A DNA stretch of 26,835 nucleotides from CAYVSF01 sp046482855 (lineage in GTDB: Bacteria > Bacteroidota > Bacteroidia > Bacteroidales > UBA12077): contig JAWOEH010000109.1 of the NCBI GenBank assembly GCA_046482855.1, positions 1-26,835 on the forward strand, read 5' to 3'. Shown in pieces: positions 1 to 8,993 of this stretch. A program made the translations under genes and the position numbers. The first letter of the stretch is position 1, and each line of letters starts with the position of its first letter. Under the pieces are notes generated by a model. That model did no database searches. It was given only the letters and a program-made list of their open reading frames with translations, and was not told the origin of the DNA.

Positions 1-2172
1 AAATTTGAGGACTGTGAAAAGAAATTCAATTTCTTTAAAGGTGTAGAAGCCTTGTTGTTGTACCATAAGGGAAAACTTGCTTTGCTTGATGACCATAGTT
101 TTCCGTATCGGTTTCGTAATCGACGAAATTATCCCTATCAGGATTATACGTTGCAAGAACTTACCGGAGCTATTCATTTTCTTTTTGTTAAAGAATTTAA
201 TTGCAAGAAAGAGAAGAAAAAAGCCAATAGAAATGCCCACTTTTTTACCGACTGGCAATTAGCAATGATTCAATTAACAGGTAGTTATTCTTTGGAAATT
301 GATAACCGGGAATTATTTGTTAAAAATTTACAGGCTAATATTCCCATTGCCTATTTTCCAGGACAATTTGTGCAGAATGAGTTGGAGTTAATTGTACTAC
401 AAAGTATACGGTCGCGTTTGGAGCTCTCTATTGACCAAGAGTTGAGTCATGAATTGCTTCAGGACACTGCCAGGCACATTGCCCCGGTGTATCTTTTTGT
501 TTCAAAGCATGAATTAGAGGCTTGCTATTCATACGAAGAGATGAAAGAACTTGTTCGTACGAATAGCGAACCAGAACTACGGCTAATTTATGAAGAGGGG
601 TTGTTGGAAATTGTACCTACTGAACAATATACCGTAGGTATCCATTTTCAGCAAATGGGAAAAGAGGCACTTAAACTATTAGGTACTATAAGAAAAGAAA
701 AGGGTATCCTAATTACCACCCGGTCCGAAGCCGTTACCATGACTGATATTGTGGGTATCGATCGAATACATATTGGAAAGGCCTTCAATAAAGCTTTGGC
801 TGCCTTTTTAGGAATTGAGCTTCATGCAGGATTTATTCAGTTTGTCCCCGCCCATCTTCGAAGTTGTTTGTTTTTTCCCACACCCCTTCAAACCGCAAAA
901 GATCTTTATGATGTATTGAATGAACAGGTTCTTACTTACAATAGAAAGCAGGAGAAAACAACCTTAGCCACTTATGTGAGTTCTGAATCGAAAAAAGGTT
1001 TTACGCCGGTAAAAGAGTTGGTAAGACAGTTTGAAAAATCTGATCACAGCAATGTTTTTCATGAGTGGGAGTCGGTAAGTGGTATCTATTCCGATGGAAA
1101 TAGTTGGAATGGCGTACTGTTTCATATTGAAGGCAAAGCGTTAAATAACAATTTAACTATTGAGGTTGTATTTAATCCGGATATACCCAAAAGTGTATTG
1201 GCTTTTGCCCGTGAATACACAGCGAATACAGGACTAGAAGTTATTGCCGGATGGAATGGGGGCTATATTTTGAATGCCGAATTAGTGGGTAAATTAGGTC
1301 TGCCGGAGATGTATATAGGGAGTCCGTTGGGTCTTTTGGTTTTGGAGGGAGTGGTAAAATGTCCTCCACTTTTTAATAAACCCGCTTTTATGGTTTATGA
1401 TGATGGGCACGTTGTTATAGAGCGAGTAAATTGTTCCAGGGGAATTAGTGTTTCACGTGGAACATCGCGTATAATCTTCGATCCCGATGATTATAACGAG
1501 CTGAAAGAAGATCAGTTACATGCCTATTTTGATCTTGCTTATAGTGGCGAACCATTGATTTGTCCAAACAAAAATGTGGTGCGTTTGGCCGGCAATAAAG
1601 TTTTGGAAATTTTGGCCCATCCAGCGGAACCCGTCGAATTGTTGCCCGTTGGGATAACATTGGTGGTGGATGATGAAGAACTGAAAATATTGGATTTAGA
1701 AGTAGGAAGCGAATTAACCATTACCATAAAGGGAATGGAGGCCATACGGTATGCTGTGGAAGCCGGCCCTCTTCTTGTTCAAAATGGGAATCGCGAATTG
1801 AATATGACGGCTGAGGGATGGACAACAGCGAATAGTATTAAAACTCAGGCTGCACGGTTGGATTATACGGATATGCGTGGACCCAAAATAGCTGTAGGAC
1901 TTACTGCTGATGATCGTTTATTGGTGCTGGCCATAAACGGACGTATACGAGAGTCGGTTGGAGCAACGCATGAGGATATGGCCGATTTGTTGATACAATA
2001 TGGCGCACATAGTGCAATGGGTTTTGATCCCGGAGGAAGTAGTACCCTGATTGTTGAAGATAAGCAATTAAATATATCGCCTTATAATCATGATTATTTA
2101 AGGGTACCAGAGGCCGCACCTCCTGAACCTCGTTTTGTTTCCAGCGCAATTTTTGTGACAAAAAAGCCCTAA
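1..2172 (+). CDS. Phosphodiester glycosidase (NAGPA-like) domain protein, 5' end outside window
   Basis: The frame is open from base 1, so the start lies upstream; the visible part is about 723 residues. The C-terminal ~340 residues look like the phosphodiester glycosidase/NAGPA family: an inner VIAGWNGGYIL strand-turn near residue 417, then VGLTADDRLLVLAINGR and AMGFDPGGSSTLIV near residue 675, the usual Asp-Pro-Gly-Gly signature. Known members cleave GlcNAc-phosphodiester or related sugar-phosphate linkages; the substrate here cannot be told. The N-terminal ~370 residues do not match a family I recognise; they are neither clearly hydrophobic nor repetitive. The true N-terminus is missing, so a signal peptide cannot be judged. 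The stop codon TAA overlaps the -7 box of the downstream hemW. Coding call is certain, the domain call good, the biological role unknown. Confidence 0.85.
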   Translation, partial: KFEDCEKKFNFFKGVEALLLYHKGKLALLDDHSFPYRFRNRRNYPYQDYTLQELTGAIHFLFVKEFNCKKEKKKANRNAHFFTDWQLAMIQLTGSYSLEIDNRELFVKNLQANIPIAYFPGQFVQNELELIVLQSIRSRLELSIDQELSHELLQDTARHIAPVYLFVSKHELEACYSYEEMKELVRTNSEPELRLIYEEGLLEIVPTEQYTVGIHFQQMGKEALKLLGTIRKEKGILITTRSEAVTMTDIVGIDRIHIGKAFNKALAAFLGIELHAGFIQFVPAHLRSCLFFPTPLQTAKDLYDVLNEQVLTYNRKQEKTTLATYVSSESKKGFTPVKELVRQFEKSDHSNVFHEWESVSGIYSDGNSWNGVLFHIEGKALNNNLTIEVVFNPDIPKSVLAFAREYTANTGLEVIAGWNGGYILNAELVGKLGLPEMYIGSPLGLLVLEGVVKCPPLFNKPAFMVYDDGHVVIERVNCSRGISVSRGTSRIIFDPDDYNELKEDQLHAYFDLAYSGEPLICPNKNVVRLAGNKVLEILAHPAEPVELLPVGITLVVDDEELKILDLEVGSELTITIKGMEAIRYAVEAGPLLVQNGNRELNMTAEGWTTANSIKTQAARLDYTDMRGPKIAVGLTADDRLLVLAINGRIRESVGATHEDMADLLIQYGAHSAMGFDPGGSSTLIVEDKQLNISPYNHDYLRVPEAAPPEPRFVSSAIFVTKKP

Positions 2173-2177
2173 CTTTG
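2170..2177 (+). promoter_or_regulatory. Bacteroidota -7 promoter box for hemW
   Basis: TAACTTTG matches the Bacteroidota -7 consensus TAnnTTTG. It lies 18 bases upstream of the hemW ATG and starts within the TAA stop of the preceding gene. A TTTTG at 2151-2155 is closer than the usual -33 spacing, so only the -7 element is convincing. Confidence 0.5.
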
Positions 2178-2195
2178 TTATAGAAAAAAGATGTT

Positions 2196-3320
2196 ATGGC
2201 GGGTATTTATTTACATATTCCGTTTTGTTACAAACGGTGTAATTACTGCGATTTTTTTTCAGTTGCCGGTACAGCGCGTAAAGCTGAACTTGTAGATGCA
2301 ATGGAAAAAGAAATTCGGGATCGTGCCGATTCCCTCGATGAACCTATTGAAACTATTTACTTTGGTGGCGGTACACCCTCCGTGTTAAAAGGCTCTGAAA
2401 TCGCCAGATTGCTGGAAGCTATCTATGATGAATATAAAGTGGCAGCGTTTCCCGAAATTACTTTTGAAGCAAATCCTGATGACATTACCTCTGTTTACCT
2501 CTCCGAGCTTAAACAATTAGGCATTAATCGGCTTAGCCTGGGTCTGCAATCCCTTTACGATGAGCATTTGCAGTTGATGAATCGTCGGCATGATAGTGCG
2601 CAATCATTAATGGCTATGGAATTGGCATTAGAAACCGGATTCGAAAATTTTTCTGTTGATCTTATTTATGGGTTTCCAAACCTTACCCTAAAAATGTGGG
2701 AACAGGAATTGATGGATATCTTCCTCTACCCTGTTCCACATATTAGTGCTTATCATTTGACTATTGAACCGAAAACAGTTTTTGAAAAATGGTTGGAAAA
2801 GGAAAAGATTCAGATGCCTGATGAAGAAGAAAGTTTTTCCCAATTTAAACTATTGCGATCCATGTGCAAGGATAATGGATTAGATCATTATGAAATTTCC
2901 AATTTTGCTAAGCCTGGCTTTTATTCACAGCATAATATGCATTACTGGTCGGATGTAAAGTACTTAGGGATAGGACCTTCTGCGCATTCATACGATTTAT
3001 CTTCACGAGAATGGAATATTTCGGACATTGCCCGGTATATTACCGGAATAAATAAAGGAGAACGGGTTTACGAAAAAGAAAATTTGGACAAAAGAGATCA
3101 TTTTAACGAATACTTTATTCGATCGCTTCGGACAAAATGGGGAATTAATCTACATTTTATCCAAGAGAACTTCGGAGATGAAAAATTGGGTTACGTGAAA
3201 CATGTAGCCAAAAAATATTTAAATAACGGAATGTTGGTTTATGATGATAATAACATACGGTTAACCGAAAAGGGATTATTTATTTCAGATACCCTTTTGG
3301 AAGATTTTCTGATTATATAG
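2196..3320 (+). CDS. hemW: Radical SAM heme chaperone HemW
   Basis: A 374-residue protein of the HemN/HemW radical SAM family, close to the usual HemW length. The [4Fe-4S] cysteines are C11, C15 and C18 in CYKRCNYCDF, followed by the GGGTPS SAM-binding motif near residues 57-62. The short N-terminus, with MAGIYLHIPF directly before the cluster motif, is typical of HemW rather than the longer coproporphyrinogen dehydrogenase HemN. Family members bind heme and are thought to deliver it to respiratory enzymes; true HemN activity is not expected. The ATG at 2196 follows a good -7 box by 18 bases, so transcription is probably separate from the upstream gene. It converges with the glycosyltransferase gene, with only 11 bases between the stops. 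Older annotation often calls this family coproporphyrinogen III oxidase. Confidence 0.93.
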   Translation: MAGIYLHIPFCYKRCNYCDFFSVAGTARKAELVDAMEKEIRDRADSLDEPIETIYFGGGTPSVLKGSEIARLLEAIYDEYKVAAFPEITFEANPDDITSVYLSELKQLGINRLSLGLQSLYDEHLQLMNRRHDSAQSLMAMELALETGFENFSVDLIYGFPNLTLKMWEQELMDIFLYPVPHISAYHLTIEPKTVFEKWLEKEKIQMPDEEESFSQFKLLRSMCKDNGLDHYEISNFAKPGFYSQHNMHYWSDVKYLGIGPSAHSYDLSSREWNISDIARYITGINKGERVYEKENLDKRDHFNEYFIRSLRTKWGINLHFIQENFGDEKLGYVKHVAKKYLNNGMLVYDDNNIRLTEKGLFISDTLLEDFLII

Positions 3321-3331
3321 TAACTTTTAGT

Positions 3332-4624
3332 TTATTTTACTAAGCTTAAACTAACCTTTATAAGTTTAGTAAGTATATCTTCTAACCTTTCATAAGAGAA
3401 ATATTTCTTTCCTAATTTGTAGTTGTATTCGCCAATTTCTTTATTTACTTCATCGTTGTATAGAATCTCTTTCATCTCTTCAAGAGCTTTATCCGTCAAT
3501 TGATTGTCTTCAAGCATCACTGTTTTAAAACCTAAACTGCCAATATCGGGCCAATATACAGGTTCGTAGTTATTCACAAATATGGGTGTTTTTGCCAAAA
3601 CTGCCTCTACAAACGCATTTCCAAACCCTTCGTAGGTGCTGAAATAGGTACAGGCACGTGCATGTGCATAGGCATCGGAGAGACTATAATTGGCTGTATT
3701 TGGCATGCCATTGGAACGCTTATTACTAAAAGCATGATAGGCAAAGTGAACCTGACTGCTAAGCCTCTTTTTGTGGATTCTATCCACCAATTCATTGTAG
3801 TAGTGACTGCCTGCATCATCGGCATAGGATCCTGTGATGATGAGCTTCATGCGTTTATCTTCCAGTTTTTCGATTAAATCAATTGCTGTTTCAATGCCTT
3901 TTCGGCGTACAATACGTGTTATTTGAAAAAGCAATATGTCTTCATCGCTTAAGCCCAGGTCGCTACGGATACTTTTGTTGTGTTCGTCGATTTCCCCATA
4001 GGGTTGATCGAAATCCATTACATTGGGCACTACAATGGAATCGCGATTGTAGCGTTCTTTAAGGGTCGTTTTTGCGGCGGTATTGATAACTGCATGATAG
4101 GAATTGGCCAGGCGCAAAGGGAATATTTCATTAATTAATTCATTCACTTTTGGGTGTGGCGAAACATACCGATCCCCTCTTTCCCAGGCAAAGTCATGAT
4201 CGTGGGTAATTGTAGCGATACCTAACTTGGCCACCGCTTTTTTTATGCCCCACCCCATTGAGATGTGCGATGGAAGTGCGGAGGCATTTTCCGAAATCAG
4301 TAATTCCAGTTCATGTTTATGTGCCCACTTAATAATCCTTTTTGCAATAACATCGGAATAGAGAGCAAAATGTTCCAGTAAATCGTCCTGATCTTCATCG
4401 GGATGAAAGAAGGCCTTTTTTTGTCCCCAAAAACTTTCGGGAGAAAAAAAGGACATTTCCTGAACACGTGTTTCGTGTTCACAATCGATTTGTCGGTTTT
4501 CAAATTGTCCTGAAATAATGAATGTTTCATGGCCCATACGGTGTAAGACCTCGATCCATTTTTCGGTCTCCAAAGCCACGCCGTCGATGCCACCAATTCG
4601 TCCAATAATAATACCTATTCTCAT
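3332..4624 (-). CDS. Glycosyltransferase family 4-like protein
   Basis: A 430-residue GT-B fold glycosyltransferase. The N-terminus MRIGIIIGRIGGIDGVALETEKW has the glycine-rich loop of GT-B acceptor domains. The C-terminal half carries LFQITRIVRRKGIETAIDLIEKL, the usual start of the nucleotide-sugar domain, and the retaining EX7E motif (E332 and E340 in EGFGNAFVE), followed by LAKTPIFVNNYEP. No signal peptide or membrane segment is seen, so it is probably cytosolic and uses a nucleotide-sugar donor. Donor and acceptor cannot be read from the sequence. It stands alone, convergent with hemW and divergent from the rhodanese gene, not inside a visible polysaccharide cluster. A TATATTTG -7 box lies 28 bases upstream of the start. 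Family call is strong, substrate unknown. Confidence 0.88.
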   Translation of the reverse strand: MRIGIIIGRIGGIDGVALETEKWIEVLHRMGHETFIISGQFENRQIDCEHETRVQEMSFFSPESFWGQKKAFFHPDEDQDDLLEHFALYSDVIAKRIIKWAHKHELELLISENASALPSHISMGWGIKKAVAKLGIATITHDHDFAWERGDRYVSPHPKVNELINEIFPLRLANSYHAVINTAAKTTLKERYNRDSIVVPNVMDFDQPYGEIDEHNKSIRSDLGLSDEDILLFQITRIVRRKGIETAIDLIEKLEDKRMKLIITGSYADDAGSHYYNELVDRIHKKRLSSQVHFAYHAFSNKRSNGMPNTANYSLSDAYAHARACTYFSTYEGFGNAFVEAVLAKTPIFVNNYEPVYWPDIGSLGFKTVMLEDNQLTDKALEEMKEILYNDEVNKEIGEYNYKLGKKYFSYERLEDILTKLIKVSLSLVK

Positions 4625-4652
4625 GGAATTCTTTGTTTTTGGTACCTACTAG

Positions 4653-4660
4653 CAAATATA
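4653..4660 (-). promoter_or_regulatory. -7 promoter box for the GT4 glycosyltransferase gene
   Basis: On the minus strand this reads TATATTTG, an exact match to TAnnTTTG, 28 bases before the ATG at 4624. A clear -33 TTTG at standard spacing is not visible. Confidence 0.45.
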
Positions 4661-4734
4661 ACAATCAAACCACTGCCTTCGTTTAATAAGTAAACAAATG
4701 TTTTTTATGCATAGTAATCTGTTTCGGTTCTTAC

Positions 4735-4742
4735 TATATTCG
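4735..4742 (+). promoter_or_regulatory. Possible -7 box for the rhodanese-like gene
   Basis: TATATTCG differs at one position from TAnnTTTG and lies 16 bases before the ATG at 4759. It would form a divergent pair with the box at 4653-4660. Confidence 0.3.
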
Positions 4743-4758
4743 CAAAAAGTGTTGAACT

Positions 4759-5172
4759 ATGAATGATCGTGCAAATTTTTGGTTTCTTGTCGGCTTTTTT
4801 TCTTTTTTAGGTTTTGCTGCACACAGTCAGGAACTTCCTGATAGTTGCCAATTGCCTGCAGAGCGTTTTTACCTTCAACTTGAGCAGGATCCAGAAAGTA
4901 TTGTACTGGATGTGCGTGATACCACAGAGGATAGAACCCTGGGTATTGGTGGCGCTATATTAGCCCCGGAACCCTCAACATTATTGCGTATAATGGATAC
5001 CGTGCCAACATATAGCACCCTATATGTATACTGCAGCTATGGCGACCGAAGTGAGCAGGCGTTGCAATTTATTCTCAAACGCTATCCCCGTCATCGTTTC
5101 TTTCACCTGAAAAAGGGTTTGGAACGTTGGAAAAAGCTGCAGTATCCATTAGATACACTAAAGGTTCCCTAG
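4759..5172 (+). CDS. Exported rhodanese-like domain protein
   Basis: A 137-residue protein with an N-terminal hydrophobic segment (residues 7-21, ending AAHSQ) that looks like a signal peptide, then one rhodanese domain. The domain shows IVLDVRD (residues 48-54), the segment that normally begins the fold, and the active-site loop YCSYGDRS with the predicted catalytic cysteine C92, followed by an amphipathic helix and HLKKGLERWK near the end. Rhodaneses carry persulfide sulfur; a periplasmic single-domain protein like this is often of unknown role. Its stop codon TAG (5170-5172) overlaps the stop of the convergent LapA-like gene in a shared CTAG. Family call is good, substrate unknown. Confidence 0.85.
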   Translation: MNDRANFWFLVGFFSFLGFAAHSQELPDSCQLPAERFYLQLEQDPESIVLDVRDTTEDRTLGIGGAILAPEPSTLLRIMDTVPTYSTLYVYCSYGDRSEQALQFILKRYPRHRFFHLKKGLERWKKLQYPLDTLKVP

Positions 5173-5486
5173 AATTCGTCGTTATTCTCTTTTTCTTCGG
5201 ACTTTTTTTCTGGCGCCTCGTTTTTAAGTGTTTTTACCACATCCTTCAAACGCTCAATTTCCTTGTGTTGTTGGCGATTGGTTTTTTTAAGCTTGGCAAT
5301 GCTGGGATAAGAAAAGATGAAACCCAGAAGCACACCAATAAAAACAGAAACAATAATAATAATGGAAAGGCTGCCTTTAATAGGTTCCCCCCAAAACAGG
5401 TGAAGTTCTACGGGGTCAATGTTTTGTGTAGCAAACAAAACAAGTAATATGGCAGCAATAAAGCCAAAAAATAGTGATCGTTGCAT
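5169..5486 (-). CDS. LapA-domain (DUF1049) inner-membrane protein
   Basis: A 105-residue protein with two membrane segments: residues about 4-22 (FFGFIAAILLVLFATQN) and 38-60 (SIIIIVSVFIGVLLGFIFSY). A charged, probably coiled-coil tail rich in Lys and Glu runs from residue 64 to the end. The ATQN between the segments and the overall size fit the LapA/DUF1049 family. In Escherichia coli LapA takes part in controlling lipopolysaccharide synthesis; whether that role holds in Bacteroidota is not known. It lies 94 bases downstream of the RND permease stop on the same strand, so read-through from the efflux operon is possible, but nothing shows a functional tie. Confidence 0.82.
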   Translation of the reverse strand: MQRSLFFGFIAAILLVLFATQNIDPVELHLFWGEPIKGSLSIIIIVSVFIGVLLGFIFSYPSIAKLKKTNRQQHKEIERLKDVVKTLKNEAPEKKSEEKENNDEF

Positions 5487-5580
5487 AATGGGTAGTATTT
5501 TTATGTCAGTATACGAAAATCTATTAATATTTCAAAAGCTTTGTCTCTTTTGGGCAATAATTCTTCAGTTCTGCATCTCA

Positions 5581-8500
5581 TTAGTGCACCCATTTCGTCC
5601 ATTTTTTCTGGAGGATGATGGAGATTCGGTACATTACCGGAACGATGATAAGGGTTAGAAACGTAGCGAAAGCCAGTCCAAAGATAACTGTCCAGGAGAT
5701 AGGGCCCCAAAAAATGACCATATCCCCACCAAAATAGAAATTGGGTTCAAAGTTTGCCAGTAAACCACCAAAATCGATGTTCATGCCCAACGCCAAAGGT
5801 AACAATCCCAGAATGGTAGTAATAGCTGTTAATAATACAGGACGTAGTCGGGTTTTTCCGCCTTCTACCACACAACTGGTGGCTTCAGAAAGAGGCAAAA
5901 ACTCATCTTCCGGAATCCCTAACTCCTTCTTTCGCTTTATTTTCAGCAGCTCAATATAGTCGATAAGCACAATGGCATTATTTACTACAATCCCTGCCAG
6001 CGAGACTATTCCTATGCCTGTCATCACAACCACGAAGTCCATTCGGAAGGTGGCGATACCGCCGAATACACCAATGGTACTAAACACTACACTGGCAATG
6101 ATTATCAGGGGTTTGATTAACGAGTTAAATTGTGTTACCAATATAATCAGGATTAACGCCACTGCAATTAACAAAGCTCTTATTAAGAATTCCATCGATT
6201 CCTGCTGTTCTTGTTGTTCTCCGGTAAACTCATAGCTATAACCTTCGGGCATTGGATAGCTGCTTATTACCTGACGAATATGGTTGTTTACCTCAGTGGC
6301 ATTATACCCCTCAATTACATTGGAGTACAATGTTATAACTCTTTCCATATTCTTGCGTTTTACGGCTCCATAAGTTGTACTGTAACTAATTGAGGCTACT
6401 GCAGATATGGGGATCTGTATCAACTTCCCATTTTTCCGGGAAGAAATTTTTTGATTGAGTAAAGAGGCGATATTGTACCGATATTCATCTTGAAGCCTTA
6501 ATTGTATGGGGTACTCCTCCTCTCCCACTTTAAAATCGGATAGCTCCTTGCCAAAAAGGGATGTTCGGAGAGTAGATGCGATTTGTGCCGTGGAGAGATC
6601 AAACTGACGGGCTTTTTCTCGGTCGATATGGACAATAATTTCAGGTTTTCCAACGTCAAGGTCAATTTTTAATCCCTCAATCCCCGGGATGTTGGCTTGC
6701 TGAATGGTAGTTTGCAAACTGTCGGTAAGGGCTAACAATTGATCAAATTCCTTGCCGCTCACTTCAATGTTAATGGGATTGCCCGATGGCGGCCCCATTT
6801 GATTTTTGTCAATGGATATCTGTACGCCCGGATATCGGTTAATAAGCGCATCGGAAAGATCTTGCATAAGATCTGAAGTATTAATTCCCTGACGCTCTTC
6901 GTAGTCTACAAAGCTGATAGTAGTCAGACCTTTGTTGGGCGTGTTTCCAGCTGTAAAGTCTTCGCCGGCACCATTGCCAACGGTTGTTAACATGGACTCT
7001 ACAAGCTTAAGGTTAGTATCGAGGGTATTTTGGATATCGTGTTCTACAATGCGCATTACCGAATCCGTTGCCTCAATATCACTACCAATAGGTAATTCGG
7101 CACGCACATTAATATAGCTGGGGTCATTATCCGGGAAAAACAGCACTTTAGGTTGCCGAAGACCCATAAAGACAATAGTGGCTACTAATAGCACAAGGGT
7201 ACCGGAAAAAAACCACAGAGGGTTTCGCTTATGCAAAGCATAGTTGAGCACTTTTAGGTACACATTTTCCAATTTCACCAGAAGTACATTCTGAAACCAA
7301 TACTGTACTTTGTAAAAGAAAATTGCATCGAGGAAGATGATAAGTGCTAAAATCGTTAATAGATTGGCAATAGTAAAGGTTTGTATCAGGTAGAAGAAAC
7401 CTGCCATGGCCAGAATGATGAGGGCTATCCTGATGTTTTTTTGTTTTTCGCGTTTTGTACTCTTTTTTTGATCGGTATGGGCAAATTTGGCCGCAAATAC
7501 CGGGATTATCAATAATGCTACGAAAAGAGAAGATGTTAAAACGATGATGAGTGTCAGAGGCAAATATTTCATAAACTCGCCCGTAATGCCTACCCAAAAA
7601 ATAAGGGGAAAGAAGGCCGATAAGGTCGTAGCTGTTGAGGAGATAATAGGCATGGCTATTTCACCTACAGCCTGCCTGGCCGCTTTTATGGGAGGAACAC
7701 CTTGTGATATAAACCGATAAATGTTTTCAACCACTACAATGGCATTATCTACCAGAAGACCCAGTGCCAGAATAAGCGAGAAGAGTACAATCATATTCAT
7801 ACGGTAGCCCAAAAGGCCCATTACCGTGAAAGATAGAAACATAGACATCGGAATGGCTAACCCGACAAATAGTGAGTTTCGGGTACCCAGGAAATAAAAT
7901 AGCACCAACACCACAAATATGACGCCCAGAATCATGCTGTTTTCCAGGTTGCTAAGTTGTTTGCGTATCATGTCGGACTGATCGTTGGTGATGTAAATTT
8001 TCAACTTTTCAGGAATTTGTCCGTTCTCAACAGCCTTATCAAGGATGGTAAAGATCTTATCGGTTCCGGCAAGCAGGTTTTCGCCACTCTTTTTTACCAC
8101 TTGTAGGCTAACAACAGGCTGATCGTCCAGACGTGCGAAGTTATCTGCATCGGCATATTCATCTTTTATTTCCGCAATATCGCTCAGATAAACGAGCTTC
8201 CCGTTTTCATTGCTGATAACCACATTGCGAATTTCCTCTATTGATTCAAACTCCCCAATGGTTCTGATGGATCTGCGGGTTTTATCAAATTTGAGTTCAC
8301 CCCCCGAAATCGAGATGTTTTCATTGGTAATGGCCGTTTCTATGTCGTAGAAATTCAATCCCATCGCCTCAAGTTTATGAGGATCCACATGAATTTTTAT
8401 TTCTCTTTCATTTACACCTTTTAGATCTACCTTGGAAATTTCAAAAACCGATTCAATTTCATCTTCCAGGTATTCGGCATAGTCCTTTAACTCTTCGATA

Positions 8501-8982
8501 CTGTAGTCACCTGATAAATTAATATTCAGGATGGGGAATTCCGAAAAGTCGATGTCCATCACTGCCGGATCCTGAAGCAGGTCGTCCGGCAACTCACGTT
8601 TTGCATTGTCAACCGCATCTTTAACATCCTGCAATGCCTTGTCGATATTGATGTTGGTGTTAAATTCCACATAAACCATGGAATAGCCCTGGGCCGAAGT
8701 GGAGGTCATTTCTTTAATGCCCTTTACCGTTTCAATTTCTTTTTCCAGCGGACGTGTTATCAGGTTTTCAATATCTATAGGCGGGTTGCCGGGATAGTAG
8801 GTTTGTACTAAGATGGTGGGGATAACAATCTCCGGACTCAGCTCCTTGGGCATATTTCGGTATGAAAGAATACCAAAGCCAATGATGGCTACGGCCAGCA
8901 GAAAAATGGTATTCTGGTTATTCAGGGCCAGAGTAGACAACTTAAACTCTCGAAAGCTATTGTGGGTGGGTTGTTTTTTCAT
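5581..8982 (-). CDS. RND efflux permease, HAE/AcrB-like
   Basis: A 1133-residue inner-membrane transporter with the two-fold RND layout: a first membrane helix near residues 25-41, a large periplasmic porter region, a cluster of helices around residues 345-520, a second porter region, and a final helix cluster after about residue 945. The helix-4 proton-relay region reads GLLVDNAIVVVEN, with D412 at the place of AcrB D407 and Asn where AcrB has the second Asp; the Asp-Asn pair is common in relatives. The late motif GIVVNNAIVLIDYIE is typical of the second half. RND permeases use the proton gradient to pump drugs, detergents or other compounds out through an outer-membrane channel; the substrate cannot be told. 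It starts 11 bases after the adaptor gene and is the last gene of the tetR-tolC-adaptor-permease operon. Confidence 0.95.
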   Translation of the reverse strand: MKKQPTHNSFREFKLSTLALNNQNTIFLLAVAIIGFGILSYRNMPKELSPEIVIPTILVQTYYPGNPPIDIENLITRPLEKEIETVKGIKEMTSTSAQGYSMVYVEFNTNINIDKALQDVKDAVDNAKRELPDDLLQDPAVMDIDFSEFPILNINLSGDYSIEELKDYAEYLEDEIESVFEISKVDLKGVNEREIKIHVDPHKLEAMGLNFYDIETAITNENISISGGELKFDKTRRSIRTIGEFESIEEIRNVVISNENGKLVYLSDIAEIKDEYADADNFARLDDQPVVSLQVVKKSGENLLAGTDKIFTILDKAVENGQIPEKLKIYITNDQSDMIRKQLSNLENSMILGVIFVVLVLFYFLGTRNSLFVGLAIPMSMFLSFTVMGLLGYRMNMIVLFSLILALGLLVDNAIVVVENIYRFISQGVPPIKAARQAVGEIAMPIISSTATTLSAFFPLIFWVGITGEFMKYLPLTLIIVLTSSLFVALLIIPVFAAKFAHTDQKKSTKREKQKNIRIALIILAMAGFFYLIQTFTIANLLTILALIIFLDAIFFYKVQYWFQNVLLVKLENVYLKVLNYALHKRNPLWFFSGTLVLLVATIVFMGLRQPKVLFFPDNDPSYINVRAELPIGSDIEATDSVMRIVEHDIQNTLDTNLKLVESMLTTVGNGAGEDFTAGNTPNKGLTTISFVDYEERQGINTSDLMQDLSDALINRYPGVQISIDKNQMGPPSGNPINIEVSGKEFDQLLALTDSLQTTIQQANIPGIEGLKIDLDVGKPEIIVHIDREKARQFDLSTAQIASTLRTSLFGKELSDFKVGEEEYPIQLRLQDEYRYNIASLLNQKISSRKNGKLIQIPISAVASISYSTTYGAVKRKNMERVITLYSNVIEGYNATEVNNHIRQVISSYPMPEGYSYEFTGEQQEQQESMEFLIRALLIAVALILIILVTQFNSLIKPLIIIASVVFSTIGVFGGIATFRMDFVVVMTGIGIVSLAGIVVNNAIVLIDYIELLKIKRKKELGIPEDEFLPLSEATSCVVEGGKTRLRPVLLTAITTILGLLPLALGMNIDFGGLLANFEPNFYFGGDMVIFWGPISWTVIFGLAFATFLTLIIVPVMYRISIILQKKWTKWVH

Positions 8983-8993
8983 GTACTACCGCT

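Noticed and set aside
3327..3354. TTAGTTTA / TAAACTAA inverted repeat between hemW and the glycosyltransferase gene
   Set aside because: The stem is AT-only apart from one G-C pair and the loop is 12 bases; too weak to call a terminator with confidence.
5127..5447. A plus-strand frame overlapping the LapA-like gene
   Set aside because: It is antisense to a clear membrane-protein gene and reads as a shadow frame.
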